DNA from: Phyllostachys edulis
Lineage: Eukaryota; Streptophyta; Magnoliopsida; Poales; Poaceae
Direction: 5' to 3'
Length of the DNA stretch: 64,000 nucleotides
Assembly (NCBI GenBank): GCA_036346405.1
Contig: CM070563.1
Span: 28,271,600-28,335,599, forward strand
Of this stretch, positions 11,381-22,311 are shown one piece after another. The notes beneath the pieces are model-generated. The model did not search any database. It was not told the DNA's origin and saw only the letters and a list, made by a program, of their open reading frames with translations. Position 1 is the first letter of the stretch. Each line of letters begins with the position of its first letter. The translations under genes were made by a program, and so were the position numbers.

Positions 11381-12463
11381 ATGCTCGCACTTGCACTTTG
11401 CGGCATCCATATCAAATTCTCAATACCCTACAAATAGCAACAAAGCCAACAAATGAGATGTGGAGAGGTCCAGACGGGGAGATTTAGAGGTTCAAAAGAA
11501 GAAGAAACTAGAGACTAGAGAGGGATAAAGAACTCACATAACAGAGGTCAACAGCGGTGTCCAATTGACAGAGGTCTTGGTGTTAGGGGAGGTCTTAGCG
11601 GTGGCGGCGAGGAAAATCTTGGTGATGAGGAGGCGATGTAAGTCTTGGCAGCTAGGGAGGCAAGTGGTGACCACCGGAGTCCTGGTGGGAGGTCTTGGTG
11701 GGGGCGACGAAAATGGAGGTCTTGGCGGTGGTGAGGAAGGGTGGCGGCGATAGTAGGCAAGGCAGCGAGGAAGGCAAGCGATGGCCGTCAAGCCCTGACA
11801 GCCTCCGGGGGTCGACTACACCAGAGTCCCGGAGGGAGGTCTTGGTGGCGGTGGCGAGGAAGGTTTTTGCACTTAGGAGTGAGGAAGTGATGTAAGTCTT
11901 GGCGGCAAGGGAGGTTGATGGGAGGTCTTGGCGGTGGCACGAGGGAGGGCAGTGGTGGCGATAGGTGAGGCGAGGATTTGAGCGCGGCGGCGTGGGAGGC
12001 AAGCTGCGGTCGTCGTCGATTGCGCCAGAGCCCGAAGGGGGAGGATGGTTTGGCAGCGGTGGCACAACTGTGTAACTTGAGTTTGGAGATTGGGATTTGG
12101 AGGTTAGGGTTAGGCAGAGGAGGGGAGACGGGGTCGGGGTCGGGGTTACGGACACATGGGAGAGTGGAGACCGAGTGAGGCCAATGTGGGCCATGGCACA
12201 ATTTGGAATTTCCATTTTCTATTTTTACCAGATAGTTATCGGATAGTTCCGACTAATTTTCTGGATAGCTCTGAATCAGATGGGTACCTGCATCCTGAAT
12301 TCGTTTCCATATCTGACAAAAATTATTTGGTTCCGACTCTGACTCTAAAATCTGACAAAAATCTCGGACATCTGGTTTCACTCTCCAAATAAGATCCGAA
12401 TTTTTTTTCCGGATGGACAGACGCTCAGGAACTATCCGCTCCGTTTGCACCCCTGGCTTCAAG

Positions 12464-13124
12464 TGAAAGGTAGTCAAGTTTAGATCGGCTATACTAGAAT
12501 TGATGTGGAGCTAGCTCCCTAGTCATTGGTATCTTGAGCATGCACTTATCTTCTCCTCTTTTCTCTTTTATTTTCCTTTCCTTTAGCCATTCATGAATTA
12601 AATTAGCAAAAAAAAAAAGAGCAGCTATCTTATTTCTCAAGTCTAAACTAAATTATTTTGCCATGAGCTCAAAAAGAAAAGCTAAAATGAATTCAGCTGC
12701 CACTGCATCATATAATGAATAGAGGGCTAAAAACTATTAAAAACCAAGCCATGAACAAGTCAAAAATTGACATGTGTCCAACTCCATGTTTCTTTTCTAG
12801 AAAGTTCTTCCCCTTGAAAATTTCTTCTTTAGAATCAGCTTACAATTCTTAAACCTCCATCCCCTCCTTTATCACATCCTATTATGGGTGTTGAACTCTT
12901 TTTTTTCCTTCTGTTAGGTTTCTTTAGTGAACCCCTTTGGACAATTAGGAATAAACAAGAGCCTCAACACAAGCTAGCTTGAAAGAGACCGCCAAAGTCT
13001 ACACTTTTTTAAGACCAAATCACCGAAGTTTGTAACTTTGTTTTTTAAGGGCTTGTTTTATTCGTATCCTTGCACTCCTAACAATGAACAAAATATTCAT
13101 GGTGTTTTCTTAAAAAAAACTAAT
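12464..13124. other. Intergenic DNA between hAT-1 and hAT-3
   Basis: AT-rich, with poly-A and poly-T runs and only short open frames. No gene, RNA or transposon end that I can support. Confidence 0.5.
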
Positions 13125-13132
13125 TTCGTAGG

Positions 13133-15041
13133 CAGTGGCAGATTTAGGATTTGATCACGCCTCAGGCTAAATTCTAATGGACTAATATATTAAAACTAAC
13201 GCTTATTTCTACCTACACTAGGACATAACAAAAAATAAGCCACAAATGCTTCATTTACGTGAAACTTTAGCAAAAATACTTCAACATAAAATATAATAAG
13301 AAAGACATGGCAAAATATAAATAATATAGCATCTTAGAGATACAAATTGAGTACCTAAATAACGAAGATTTTATCTGTAACCTAGCCCACTATTTATTCG
13401 TCAATAGTTAGACAAGTACCAGAACCTACAAAGACAACATAAAAAAATGAATCAAACAGAGGTATGATTAAATACAAAGAACATGAAGTTTAGATTTGTA
13501 AGAACCTAACTTACCACTAGCGCGAGATATTTGTTTCTTACGTGACCTTATTCCTTGAAAACGTTCCAAAATCTTATCATCTTTAATGCTTGCAAATATA
13601 TCTCGCTCAATATAGCATACTATGCTATGATTCACCCATTCATCTTATTCCTCCAATCAATTTTAATAATGCTCATACCAATGGAGAAACTGTGTGTCTG
13701 TCGGTCTGAACCATCTTTACAGCAAGATTTTCAAGATCAGTACAGTTTGCAAAATCTAGATTATCTCTCACATCAGTAATAAATGTGCCTAGTTGGTCTC
13801 TAAGGACTACACAATCATATTGGGAGAAGTTAGCAGCATACATCCTAGCAAGTTCAATTAATTTGTCTTCATCAAAGTTGGTAAAAGAATTCTTTGGATC
13901 AAGACAAGCAATGCACTTCAATAACTAAGTAGATCTTTCAGCAAAGCAATTATTCAACTCAACTATAATTTGGTCATGCACCACAATAAATATTTTATGA
14001 TTGAAATGATCATAGTAAGTTACCATCTAGCTGCCACGACCCCTTGAACGACCTCTAACCGGTATTTTATCAGACATGTTTGGTACCAAGATATTATGTT
14101 GGAGACAAAAGGTGTTTGACTCTTAGAAAAGCTCATCCCAACCACAATTTCTTATTACCTCAATTGTCTTCAATGTGGTCCCAATCAACCCTATAGCATG
14201 AACAATGTTTTGATCTTTCTTTTGCAAGCATTGTGAAAGATCACTAGTCTTGCCCAGAATTCTGATCATAAGATGCATGATAAATACAAATTCAAAGCTT
14301 TCTATTTTTCCAACAAACCTGAATCAGTGTTATCTACTTTTCATTTTGAACAAGTTTTGTCAAATTTAGTGGCCAGATAGGCCAGTGAATCAGTGATTGA
14401 ATTGAAGCTACAACTAGCACAGATTATACATGCACAAGCACAACAACAACACATGGTGCTATCAATTCATCGGTTGCCTGGTTAGCTAATCAGGTGAACA
14501 ATCATCATCGTCTCATCGATCTCCTGCAATGGCGACCATGAATAGACAAGCAAATAGGCAATAACATTAGGTCATTAACAATTGAGCGGCCTAACTGCCT
14601 AAGGCCAAGACATCAAGAGAGAAAGAAGTAGAGAATGCGCATCACAGAGGAGGGCACTAGGCGCAGGCGCGCAGCGTTGGGTGGGAACTAGGAACAGAGG
14701 GCGAGACGCCGGGTGTGGAGGGAGGGGCGGTGGGCAGTGGCCGGCGGGCGAGGTCGTGACTCGCGAGGAGCCAGAGGCGCGAGGCGGCGGGGGCGCGAGC
14801 GTTAGTGGGTGGGGGGATTAGGTTTGGTCTGTGCGCAGCTGCCCTCTAGTGTGTGGTAGAACTGGCGCCTATGGGCAGGCTACCACCTGGGTTGCGTGGA
14901 TGGGCCAAACAGTGGTTTTCTGGGCCTCGAGCTACATACCATCAATAAGTTTTTGGGCCTATATCAAAAAAAAATTGCACTAAAATTTTGGTTGGGCCTT
15001 GGGATATAGCCTACCCTGCCCGAGGCCCAGATCTGCTCCTG
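13133..15041 (-). mobile_element. hAT transposon 3 (TTF-type hAT lineage)
   Basis: The left end CAGTGGCAGATTTAGG pairs with the complement of the right end CAGGAGCAGATCTGGG. The 8-bp TSD is perfect: TTCGTAGG at 13125-13132 and 15042-15049. A minus-strand transposase remnant (13505-14120) lies in the left half, and a GC-rich block (14640-14830) in the right half is where the 5' leader of that gene would be. At 1.9 kb it is an internally deleted derivative of a larger element. Confidence 0.93.
13505..14120 (-). pseudogene. hAT transposase C-terminal remnant (hAT-3)
   Basis: Reading right to left: an Arg/Gly-rich start, then TYYDHFNHKIFIVVHDQII and VELNNCFAERST, an in-frame TAG, then LLKCIACLDPKNSFTNFDED with ELARMYAANFSQYD and DVRDNLDFANCTDLENLAVK (ORF 13673-13921). 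The C-terminal CYIERDIFASIKDDKIL segment follows near 13560-13620. These are the C-terminal motifs of plant hAT transposases of the type often annotated as TTF-type or zinc-finger MYM-like. The zinc finger and DDE N-terminal part are missing, and at least four stops interrupt the frame. Confidence 0.85.
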
Positions 15042-15366
15042 TTCGTAGGTTATATAAGGTGATACATGAGCTGATTTTTACCATAATTTTTGTCTCGCTA
15101 CAATTAAACATAATAATACGTCTAAGTTTTTTCTTCTTTCAAAAAATTAGTTAGGGAAACCATCCAGGCACAACCCTAGTTCTTGCATCTAACTATCCAA
15201 GCTAAAACAACATTATCTGGTTCAAGAGGTTTGTCATACATAAGGTTTAATTTGGTGAGTTTCTGAATAATTTTTTTTAATCTGTACGTGTTGAATTAAA
15301 GGAGTGGCGATGAGCCTATTGGAATTAAAAATCTGGAAGATATATTTCAGAGTTTGGTTAGACTAA

Positions 15367-15726
15367 GAGCATCTACAACAATACACCTCAGCTGTTACTA
15401 AGAGCATGCCACATCAGCATTTTGATGATGTGGAAGAGAGAAGGGGAGGAGAGAGAGTGAAGCTGTTTCTATATGAAGAAACTATGAGATTGTTAATACC
15501 AAGACGTAAGTAACAACTAGTAACAACAAAATACTCTATTGGAGCCTTTAGTTGTTACTTAAACATTCATTTTGTGGGTCCCACTGCCTACCAACATGCT
15601 TGTAGCAATTAAGTCTTAGATACAAGCTTAAGAAACAATCTATTGGAATGGTTGTTTCTTGTTATTAGATTGAGTACTCTCTCTCCTCTTAGTAACAAAC
15701 TAAGAAACAACCTATTGTAGATGCTC
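15367..15726. mobile_element. Tourist-like (PIF/Harbinger) MITE
   Basis: The left end GAGCATCTACAACAATA and right end CTATTGTAGATGCTC are inverted repeats flanked by TAA at 15364-15366 and 15727-15729. The target TAA and GAGCATC-type ends fit PIF/Harbinger MITEs. The 360-bp core is AT-rich with no ORF, and itself repeats AGTAACAAC and AAGAAACAA tracts in both orientations. Confidence 0.85.
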
Positions 15727-15729
15727 TAA

Positions 15730-16475
15730 TATCCCACAAGACTGTAGTGTAGGAGAAAATCACGCCCAAGCCTATACACGTGGCGGTTGCTAGAGTGTGG
15801 CCGGCGGTTTCTTTGATGAGTCATGATAATCTTGCTGTTGGGCCCACATATCACTGACTCAACACGTGAACATAGATGGTGTTGACTGTTGACTATTGTC
15901 TGTTCTCTTCTTTATCCTCGCACTCTACCTCTGTAAAAGTGAAAAGTGTATGTTCACTATTTTCTCCCCAAAATTATGTGCTATGAAATAGTGCCTCCAT
16001 TTAATAATTTTTTTTATTATAGTCTTATTTGGTCCTTAAGCTTACCCATTTTTTTTTGTTAGAGCCGCGGTGGATAGTGGTAGAAGGAGAGCGAGTAGAG
16101 AGTAAAGTTGTTATGATCGCGATACGGATAGTGGGATCATACGATCTTATGGAGCTGAAATGATACAAATCGGTATATAGATCAGAATTTAATAGAATCG
16201 TGATCCTGAAGGTAGGATCACATAGAATTGGGTATGATCATGATCATGACAACAAATTATATCAACATATAAATTTTGATATCACCTATTGCTAATTTAA
16301 ATTGCAATAGTTTATTTTGCTTTATTTTGTGTCGTTTAAAGCGTTGTTCTAAGGTAAAATATATTTTCATTAATATATTGGAGTTTTAAATGATTAGTTT
16401 ATTTAAAATAAACAAATAAGGTTAAAAAAAACAACCTTAATTGAATGTAACATGAATAATTGTACCCAAATTTTA
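15730..16475. other. Intergenic DNA, no gene seen
   Basis: AT-rich sequence without open frames of note. A patch at 16125-16250 repeats GATCATGATC / GGATCATA type motifs; a related patch (GTGATTCTACAGTCTGATCC) lies at 17530-17550, so an older element may surround the foldback element at 16485-17423. I could not prove its ends. Confidence 0.4.
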
Positions 16476-16484
16476 AAAATAAAA

Positions 16485-17423
16485 GAGTAAATTTCAGAAA
16501 ACCCCAAGTTTTAGGACATTAGTAACACAAAATCCTAGATTTTAGATTTTTTTTCAAGAAACCCTAGGTTTTAGGGCATTAGTAACACAAAACCCCAGGT
16601 TTTAGATTTTTTTTCCAACAAACCCTAGGTTTTGGGGCAAAATATTTAGGAAACCTCAGGTTTTGGAGCAAAGGTAACACAAAACCCGAGGTTTTAGTTT
16701 TTTTTCAATAAACCCCAGGTCTTGGGGGAAAATGTATAAAAAAACACCATGTACACCACATGGACCATCAAATACATGGTATTTTCGAGTATACACACAC
16801 ATTGACGGGCCCCACAGTACGCCTGGCCGTGCCACTGTGTAACTAGCCGCTGTGTCGCCGCCTCCTCAGTCGCCTATGTTGCCGTCCCTGGGCCTCACTA
16901 AAAAAAACAAGGTACACCACCTGACAGTCCATTTTTCTCCAAGATTTGTGCAGGATACCGGTACGTAATAAAAAGCATGGTATTTTTCTCTTCTTTCATC
17001 AATGTGGCGACCGAGGATGTGGCAGCACAGCGCCGGTTACACAGCGGTGTAGCTGAGCGTACTGTGGGGCTATCAATGTGTGTATATACTAAAAAATACC
17101 ATGTATTTGATGGCCCAGGTGGTGCACATGGTGTTTTCTTATACATTTTGCCCTAAAACCTGGGGTTTCTTGAATTTTTTTTCTAAAACATGAGGTTTTG
17201 TATTACCTTTGCCCTAAAACCTGAGCTTTCCTGAACATTTTGCTCCAAAATCCGGGGTTTCTTGAAAAAAAACTAAAACATGGAGTTTTGTGTTACTAAT
17301 ATCCAAAAAACTGGGGTTTTCTGAATTTTTTGCCCCAAACCTTGAGGTTTCTTGATTTTTTTAAAAAACTTGGGGTTTTGTGTTACTAATGCCCTAAAAC
17401 CTGAGATTTTCTGAAATTTACTC
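16485..17423. mobile_element. Foldback Mutator-like MITE with arms of telomere-like repeats
   Basis: The whole 939 bp is a near-continuous inverted repeat. It opens GAGTAAATTTCAGAAA and closes with the exact complement at 17408-17423. Flanking direct repeats AAAATAAAA (16476-16484) and AAAATAAAG (17424-17432) fit a 9-bp Mutator TSD with one mismatch. Each arm contains four or five degenerate ~50-bp units with AAACCCYAGGTTTTRGGGCA and GTAACACAAAACCCC. The inner stem pairs CCATGTACACCACATGG with its partner near 17117-17132, around a short GC-richer loop at about 16800-16950. No ORF. Confidence 0.88.
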
Positions 17424-17781
17424 AAAATAAAGTTCAAAATATTCAAAATTCTACTACAGACTTGCATATTCGAAAACATAATTCAATTTTTATACAAAAT
17501 ATACATGCTTTAAAAAATCTAATAGAATTGTGATTCTACAGTCTGATCCTATCAAAAGGGAGAAGAGGTGGAAGGAAAGAGGTAACCTGAAATACACATC
17601 TAGAGTGAAACCATAGGCCGTTCAGTTTTATGTCGAGCATCCCGCCGTGTCCACTCTCTGCCACGTGGTGGTTAGTACGGCTTTCCAACCATCTCGGTGT
17701 GAGGTGGGGAGGATGTCAATAAGGACAACGTGGGGGTGGTGGCTGCAAAGTGCACTTTAGGTTGTGAACATGCGTATGTTT

Positions 17782-18153
17782 GGGATATATCAGGTGAAAA
17801 TGAGCTTTTTTTTTGTAAAAATGATGCAAATTCCACTAAAATTGCTCATAAAAAAATTCTTAACAAATTGTCAAATATAGGTAAGTGCATGGTTTATATC
17901 CATGTAAAATTGTAAGAAAAAAAATTTAAGTTGTGTTTTTGAGACACAAAAACTCTATTACTTGTTATATTTGTCTTTTTCACATCTCACGAGCGAACGG
18001 GACTAAGTTTGTTCTTAAAATTTTGTATGGATCTAGATCATGAACTTACCTACATCTGACAATGTTTTGAGAATTTTTGGAAACTTGTACCTTTGAGTTT
18101 AGTGAAATTTGCACCGTTCTTACAAAAGTGGTCATTTTCACCTGATACAACCC
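17782..18153. mobile_element. Foldback MITE with ~150 bp inverted arms
   Basis: The left end GGGATATATCAGGTGAAAAT and the complement of the right end GGGTTGTATCAGGTGAAAAT start arms that stay complementary for about 150 bp (shared GTGCAAATTT/ATGCAAATTC, CACTAAA, AATTCT, AACAAATTGTCAAATATAGG against AACATTGTCAGATGTAGG, GTAAGT). The flanks share GTATGTTT, consistent with an 8-10 bp duplication. The core is short, AT-rich and non-coding. Confidence 0.75.
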
Positions 18154-18285
18154 TGGTATGTTTCAGTCATTTGTCTTGTCCTTTACAGGAATTTTGCAGT
18201 AAATAACACAATTCTCGTAGAATGTGTACAAAATTCCATAATTCCAAACGGAATTGTTCCTTGCAAAGTGCTATGATAGAAAGAT

Positions 18286-18552
18286 CTAGATGGGTAAAGT
18301 GAAAAATGCAGGAATACGATCCATATTCCACTTTTATATAACAGAAAAAAGCCCACTTTAGTGACAGACACTTAAGTCCAGAAAGAATAATCAAAAGCAA
18401 AACATCTAAAGCAAGATCTACTAGATGGGTAAAGTGAAAAATGCAGGAACACGATCCATATTCAACTTTTATATAACAGAAAAAAAGCCCACTTCAGTGA
18501 CAGACACATAAGTCCAGAATGAATAATCAAAAGCAAAACATCTAAAGCACGA
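18286..18552. repeat. 135-bp tandem duplication
   Basis: Copies at 18286-18420 and 18421-18552 both begin CTAGATGGGTAAAGTGAAAA and both end AAAGCAAAACATCTAAAGCA. They differ at only a handful of sites, so the duplication is fairly recent. No coding frame spans it. Confidence 0.92.
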
Positions 18553-18762
18553 CGACCCACCCCCCACACACACACACATCCAGAAGAGCTAAATAAACAA
18601 TCAACATATAAAGAGATCAAACCAAAAGTAAACGGACTAAACTTTCTTTTTCCTCGCACTCTAAACGTAAAAGGTTCTTCCTTCGCTTCGCTCGCTCCTC
18701 AACTTGTGTCGTGTTTTCTTCGGCTAGAGCACAAAGAAATGGGTCCTAGTCTCGCATTAAGC

Positions 18763-18987
18763 GGCCAAAGCAGTCAGTGAGAGCGACACCACCTATCTAC
18801 GAGGGGGAAAAGGCTAACAAAGCGTAGTGCTGGATCACGTTCACAGCGATCAGTTTTTGGCAGTATTGACACATTTCACACACGTATTAGTGAAAATAGT
18901 TCTTCTCATGCCGAATTTACAGAAATGGAGTACCACGCTTTGTTAGCCTTTTCCCCTTATAGATAGGTGGTGTCGCTCTGCTTTGGC
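18763..18987. repeat. Hairpin: ~60-bp inverted repeat with ~100-bp loop
   Basis: The left arm (18763-18831) contains GAGCGACACCACCTATCTA and AAAAGGCTAACAAAGCGT. The right arm (18931-18987) is its complement, with only a few mismatches (TAGATAGGTGGTGTCGCTC, ACGCTTTGTTAGCCTTTT). A transcript would fold into a long, nearly perfect stem. No TIR/TSD pattern was found at the base. Confidence 0.85.
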
Positions 18988-20600
18988 TTTATTCCCCATC
19001 CGCCATGCGATCGAGCTAGAATCCGCATGACCACCGTGCGGACGAAGTTAGAGCATGCTTAATCTAGTATTATCTAAATAAAGGTATATGAAACATATTC
19101 CCACTAAGCACTGAAAATAATATATGGTGCATGCATATAGTTAGTTGAGACATGCATAAATCCATACTAGCTAGCTCCTCGTAAGAAAAATTCAGAGACC
19201 TAGTTAAGAGCTTGCATGTATGATTAATAATGGTCTAGGATAAATCAAATAATCCAGATAATAGATGATTTTGGATATGTATTGATGCTATAAATCACCT
19301 ACGGCGATGGGACGAGGAATAAAGCTAAAGACGATGACGACTGATGGAGGTAAAATGCCGAGTGCGATTTAGTTTCGCCGTCTCGCTCGCTCGCTCCTCT
19401 CTCTCTCTCGCACTCTCCGTCGATTTTATTTTCGGAGATGTTTTAGCGGTATTAACAGCTGTTATTTGCAGCCATATTAACCGTTAATTTTTTCCTTATT
19501 TATAAATTCTAACGATTTTATATACGTATTTAATTTGTTCGGCACTAGAAGCTACTAGAGTATTACATGATGTTTGGCACTAATTAATCTTTTAAGATTT
19601 AATTAATATGCGAGCATAACACAAGCCGTGACAATTGTGACTAATACTTCCACTCCTCCGCTGCTCCATGTGTCCCATCACGATTTCTGAGTATTACACC
19701 CCGTAATCATTTTAATACTACCACTCCTCCACGTGTCCCCCCACTTTTGGGATTTAGTTAATGGACAAGCCACGTGTCCATACGGTGGTCATGCGGTGTT
19801 CAGCGTGACACATGGTGATCGTGCGGTGTCCAGCTTGGCCGTATAGTGATCATGTAATTTTTGTTATGGGTAGGTCTATTGAAAAAACCGCACAGAGATT
19901 GTACGGACGAGGCTCTATTTCTGTAAATCCGGTGAGCTATTTTTGCTAATATGTTCGGGAAATGTGCTAATAGGGCCAAAAACTCCACAACGACAGGCTC
20001 TAATTTCACGTATTCACTTTGATTCTAAATAGAAGGTGTTTCGAATATTGACATGGTCTTTAAGATGACACTTTCACCATCGATTTATATGAAAATTCGT
20101 TGTTTCCAATAAAAATGATTATATATATTATGAAAGTATATATTCTATGGTGGATCTGGTGATACCAATGGTACGTTATCAAACGTGTTAATTTTTTATA
20201 TATTGATGGTCAAATTTAAAAATGTGTGACCACCAAGTATTGTTCTTAAAACAACTTATATTTAGAAGTTGTTGTGAAAGAAAAATTGTCCTGGACAGTG
20301 CCAAAGAATATTAGCGCGGGTGGGTGCATCCATGGGCCGCGCACGGTGCCTATCCTAGTTGGCTCGTTCGGGGACTTGTTCTTCAGCTGTGGGACCAATT
20401 TCTCCGCACATATGGTCCGTGCGTGGGTGGAGACCCGTGCGGTTCAGTGCACAACGGTGCTGCTGCCCTGGTTCATGTGGGGTGCCCCAATCAACTGCAG
20501 CCTCCTCTCAATTTTTTTAAAATAATAATCAAGTGCAGCCTAAGTTACCATCTATACTAGCATTAGTAACTTACCATCCTACCTTCATATTCTTAAGATA
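18988..20600. other. Intergenic DNA, no gene seen
   Basis: Mostly AT-rich. It includes a CT-rich patch at 19381-19415 and CCACGTGTCC and GTGATCGTGCGGTGT-type short repeats at 19715-19850. A GC-rich block at 20300-20510 could be a gene scrap, but no frame in it shows a recognisable domain. Confidence 0.4.
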
Positions 20601-20639
20601 TTTCGAAATTTACGACCAGTTACAGCATAAGTTGTTATT

Positions 20640-20916
20640 TTTTAGAGGGTACAAGATAGACACATACATAAAACACACGCTCACGCACACCACCACACGT
20701 GTACATATGCGTGCGCATCCCCTATTACATACGTTAGGAATCTTACAGAGGCAACAGGATCTCACATAGCGCGGGAACGTGCTTTCCCACTGAGTGCACA
20801 CGCGTGTATACCCTAAATAAATTGGTGAGCACGCATGTTGAACGGGGTTCAAATGTGGGTGGGCAGGGTGGTCGACGACCTCCCTTGCTAACTGAGCTAC
20901 GCTGTGTTCATAGCAC
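20640..20916 (-). mobile_element. Probable tRNA-derived SINE
   Basis: On the minus strand the element begins near 20916 with GCGTAGCTCAGTTAGCAAGG. This contains TAGCTCAGTTAG, a good match to a tRNA A box (20888-20899). A B-box-like GTTCAACATG follows at about 20840. The rest runs through GTG/CAC-rich sequence to a short tail ending CTCTAAAAAATAAC near 20634. Size, A box and orientation fit a grass SINE. I could not find the flanking TSD, so the ends are approximate. Confidence 0.55.
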
Positions 20917-20989
20917 CAGTCCCTGAATCAGTAGCTAGTGCCCACAATTACATCATTGAATATCAAACACATATCACGAAAATGTAAAA

Positions 20990-21737
20990 CTATTGCATAA
21001 TAATAAATGAAATATAAATCTACCTTGCGGCTTTTGACTTTCAGAACGGCCGGCCAGACCAATCTTTAGAGAATCAGCAGCGGAAGCAAAATTTAAAGTG
21101 CAACACATGGAACCCTCACGATATACACACATGTAATTGACTGAGGCCTGCGGCCTAGTTCCTGACCTTCATGATTTACCATCTTGATGAATGCTCATAA
21201 GCACTCACATGGTCTTCTTTTACACTTACTAAATAATAATATTGAGTGAGTATGAGTACACAACCGTACTCCGCAAGCCAACACACATAATGCAATTATA
21301 ATATATGCAAGACTAATCAAAGGAAGGTTTATGGTTCTTTTATTTTCACAAAGCTAAGTTTGAATTAGAATAATTAGTAGGCAATTCCTAAGACCTAGCA
21401 TTTTTAACTATTTGTTGTAAAATATTAGTGGAGGTTCCAACCTCCTATATCACTAAGTGACTCCATCCACCCAATGCTCATGTCTTTCTCGGGTCACATC
21501 CTGTACTTCACACTGGTTCTCAACCAAGCCAACTCAAACCTTCGGGCTCTTTCCCGATGTTCCATCCCACAAATTGTTTTATAAAATTGAAAACTAATTC
21601 AAGTAAGTTCTCGGCACCGCCCATGACAGTCGGAGCGACTGTCCAAACAGTTTACACACTTTACAGAGTTCGCACATTTTACCCACAAGAGATAATTACC
21701 TTATAATGTCCATGTTAACACACTTCCATAGGTGTGT
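20990..21737 (-). mobile_element. Fragment of a long gypsy LTR (3' part)
   Basis: Sequence parallels the LTR at 25772-27991: GAGTACACAACCGTACTCCGCAAG, the CCCACAAGAGATAATTA block, and ACACACTTCCATAGGTGTG (compare 26500-26515). It stops at 21737 where an unrelated LTR-like sequence begins. No coding content. Confidence 0.65.
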
Positions 21738-22311
21738 GTCGATGGTCTAGTATCGATCTTATGAATGAATATTTGGGGGTTTTCTCGAATTAGAACCATA
21801 CAGATAAAGACACAGGGATTTAGACAGGTTCAGGCCTTTTTCTAGGAGAATAACAACCATACTCCTACGTTGTATTGACTATGCTTACAAGCTAGAAGGA
21901 ATTTGTGGAACAAAGATGCAATGACTCCGGCCTCGTTTATTGACGTTCAGCCTTTATAGCGTATGATGGGGTAGTAGTTACTCCAGACCAAGAGATGACT
22001 TAACGCTTGATGAAATGCGCATGTTGATGGAGGTTACTGTCTAGGAGATAACACCCCACGTCACCTGGCAGTTATCGTCAGAGACAGAGGCATAATGCAT
22101 GCAGTTGTCCTAGAGAATAACAATGTATGTCAATTGACTTGTGTCTTAAACACAGCGTATAAGATTTCCTAGTCAATTGGGTCCACATGTCTGTGGACTT
22201 TGTTGACTATAGGGTAGTAGTAATTGGCCTGGTCGTAGAAAGGCTTACGAGCATGAGGTGGTCGTAGAAAGGCTTTGTTGACTATAAGGTAGTCGTAATC
22301 TGCCATTTGGA
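21738..22311. mobile_element. Fragment of a different LTR family (C)
   Basis: An AT-neutral block with ACACAGGGATTTAGACAGGTTCAGGCC and repeated GGTCGTAGAAAGGCTT at 22232 and 22260. It interrupts long-LTR DNA on both sides. A related stretch lies at 62641-63170 (shared TAGCGTATGA, AGAGACAGAGG and AGGATGGTCGTAG-type phrases). No TSD could be proved, so the class is inferred from style. Confidence 0.45.

Larger units (their letters stand above)
5298..12455 (-). mobile_element. hAT transposon 1 (7.2 kb including nested insertions)
   Basis: The left end TAGGGGTGCAATTGGAGTGG and the complement of the right end CAGGGGTGCAAACGGAGCGG are matched inverted repeats. They are flanked by a perfect 8-bp TSD, GCTTCAAG, at 5290-5297 and 12456-12463. 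CAGGGGTG termini with an 8-bp duplication are diagnostic of the hAT superfamily. The element carries a broken minus-strand transposase (about 5960-7960). A second hAT (8035-11380) interrupts it upstream of that gene. The remaining right part (11389-12455) has a GC-rich block (11560-12180) of GGYGGTGGCGAGG-type repeats that would be the leader of the transposase gene, then an AT-rich end with TCTGACAAAAAT and GGATAGTTC repeats, which may be subterminal transposase sites. Removing the insertion leaves about 3.8 kb, a usual size for an autonomous hAT. Confidence 0.95.

Noticed and set aside
11652..12215. 187-residue minus-strand open frame
   Set aside because: Translation of GGTGGCGAGG-type repeats in the hAT-1 leader; no domain, and both strands stay open because of composition.
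16485..17423. Interstitial telomere tract
   Set aside because: Units are ~50 bp and arranged as two inverted arms with a TSD, so a transposon explains them better than inserted telomere DNA.
20300..20560. GC-rich block with two overlapping plus-strand frames as an exon
   Set aside because: No splice signals or domain that I can support; left as intergenic.
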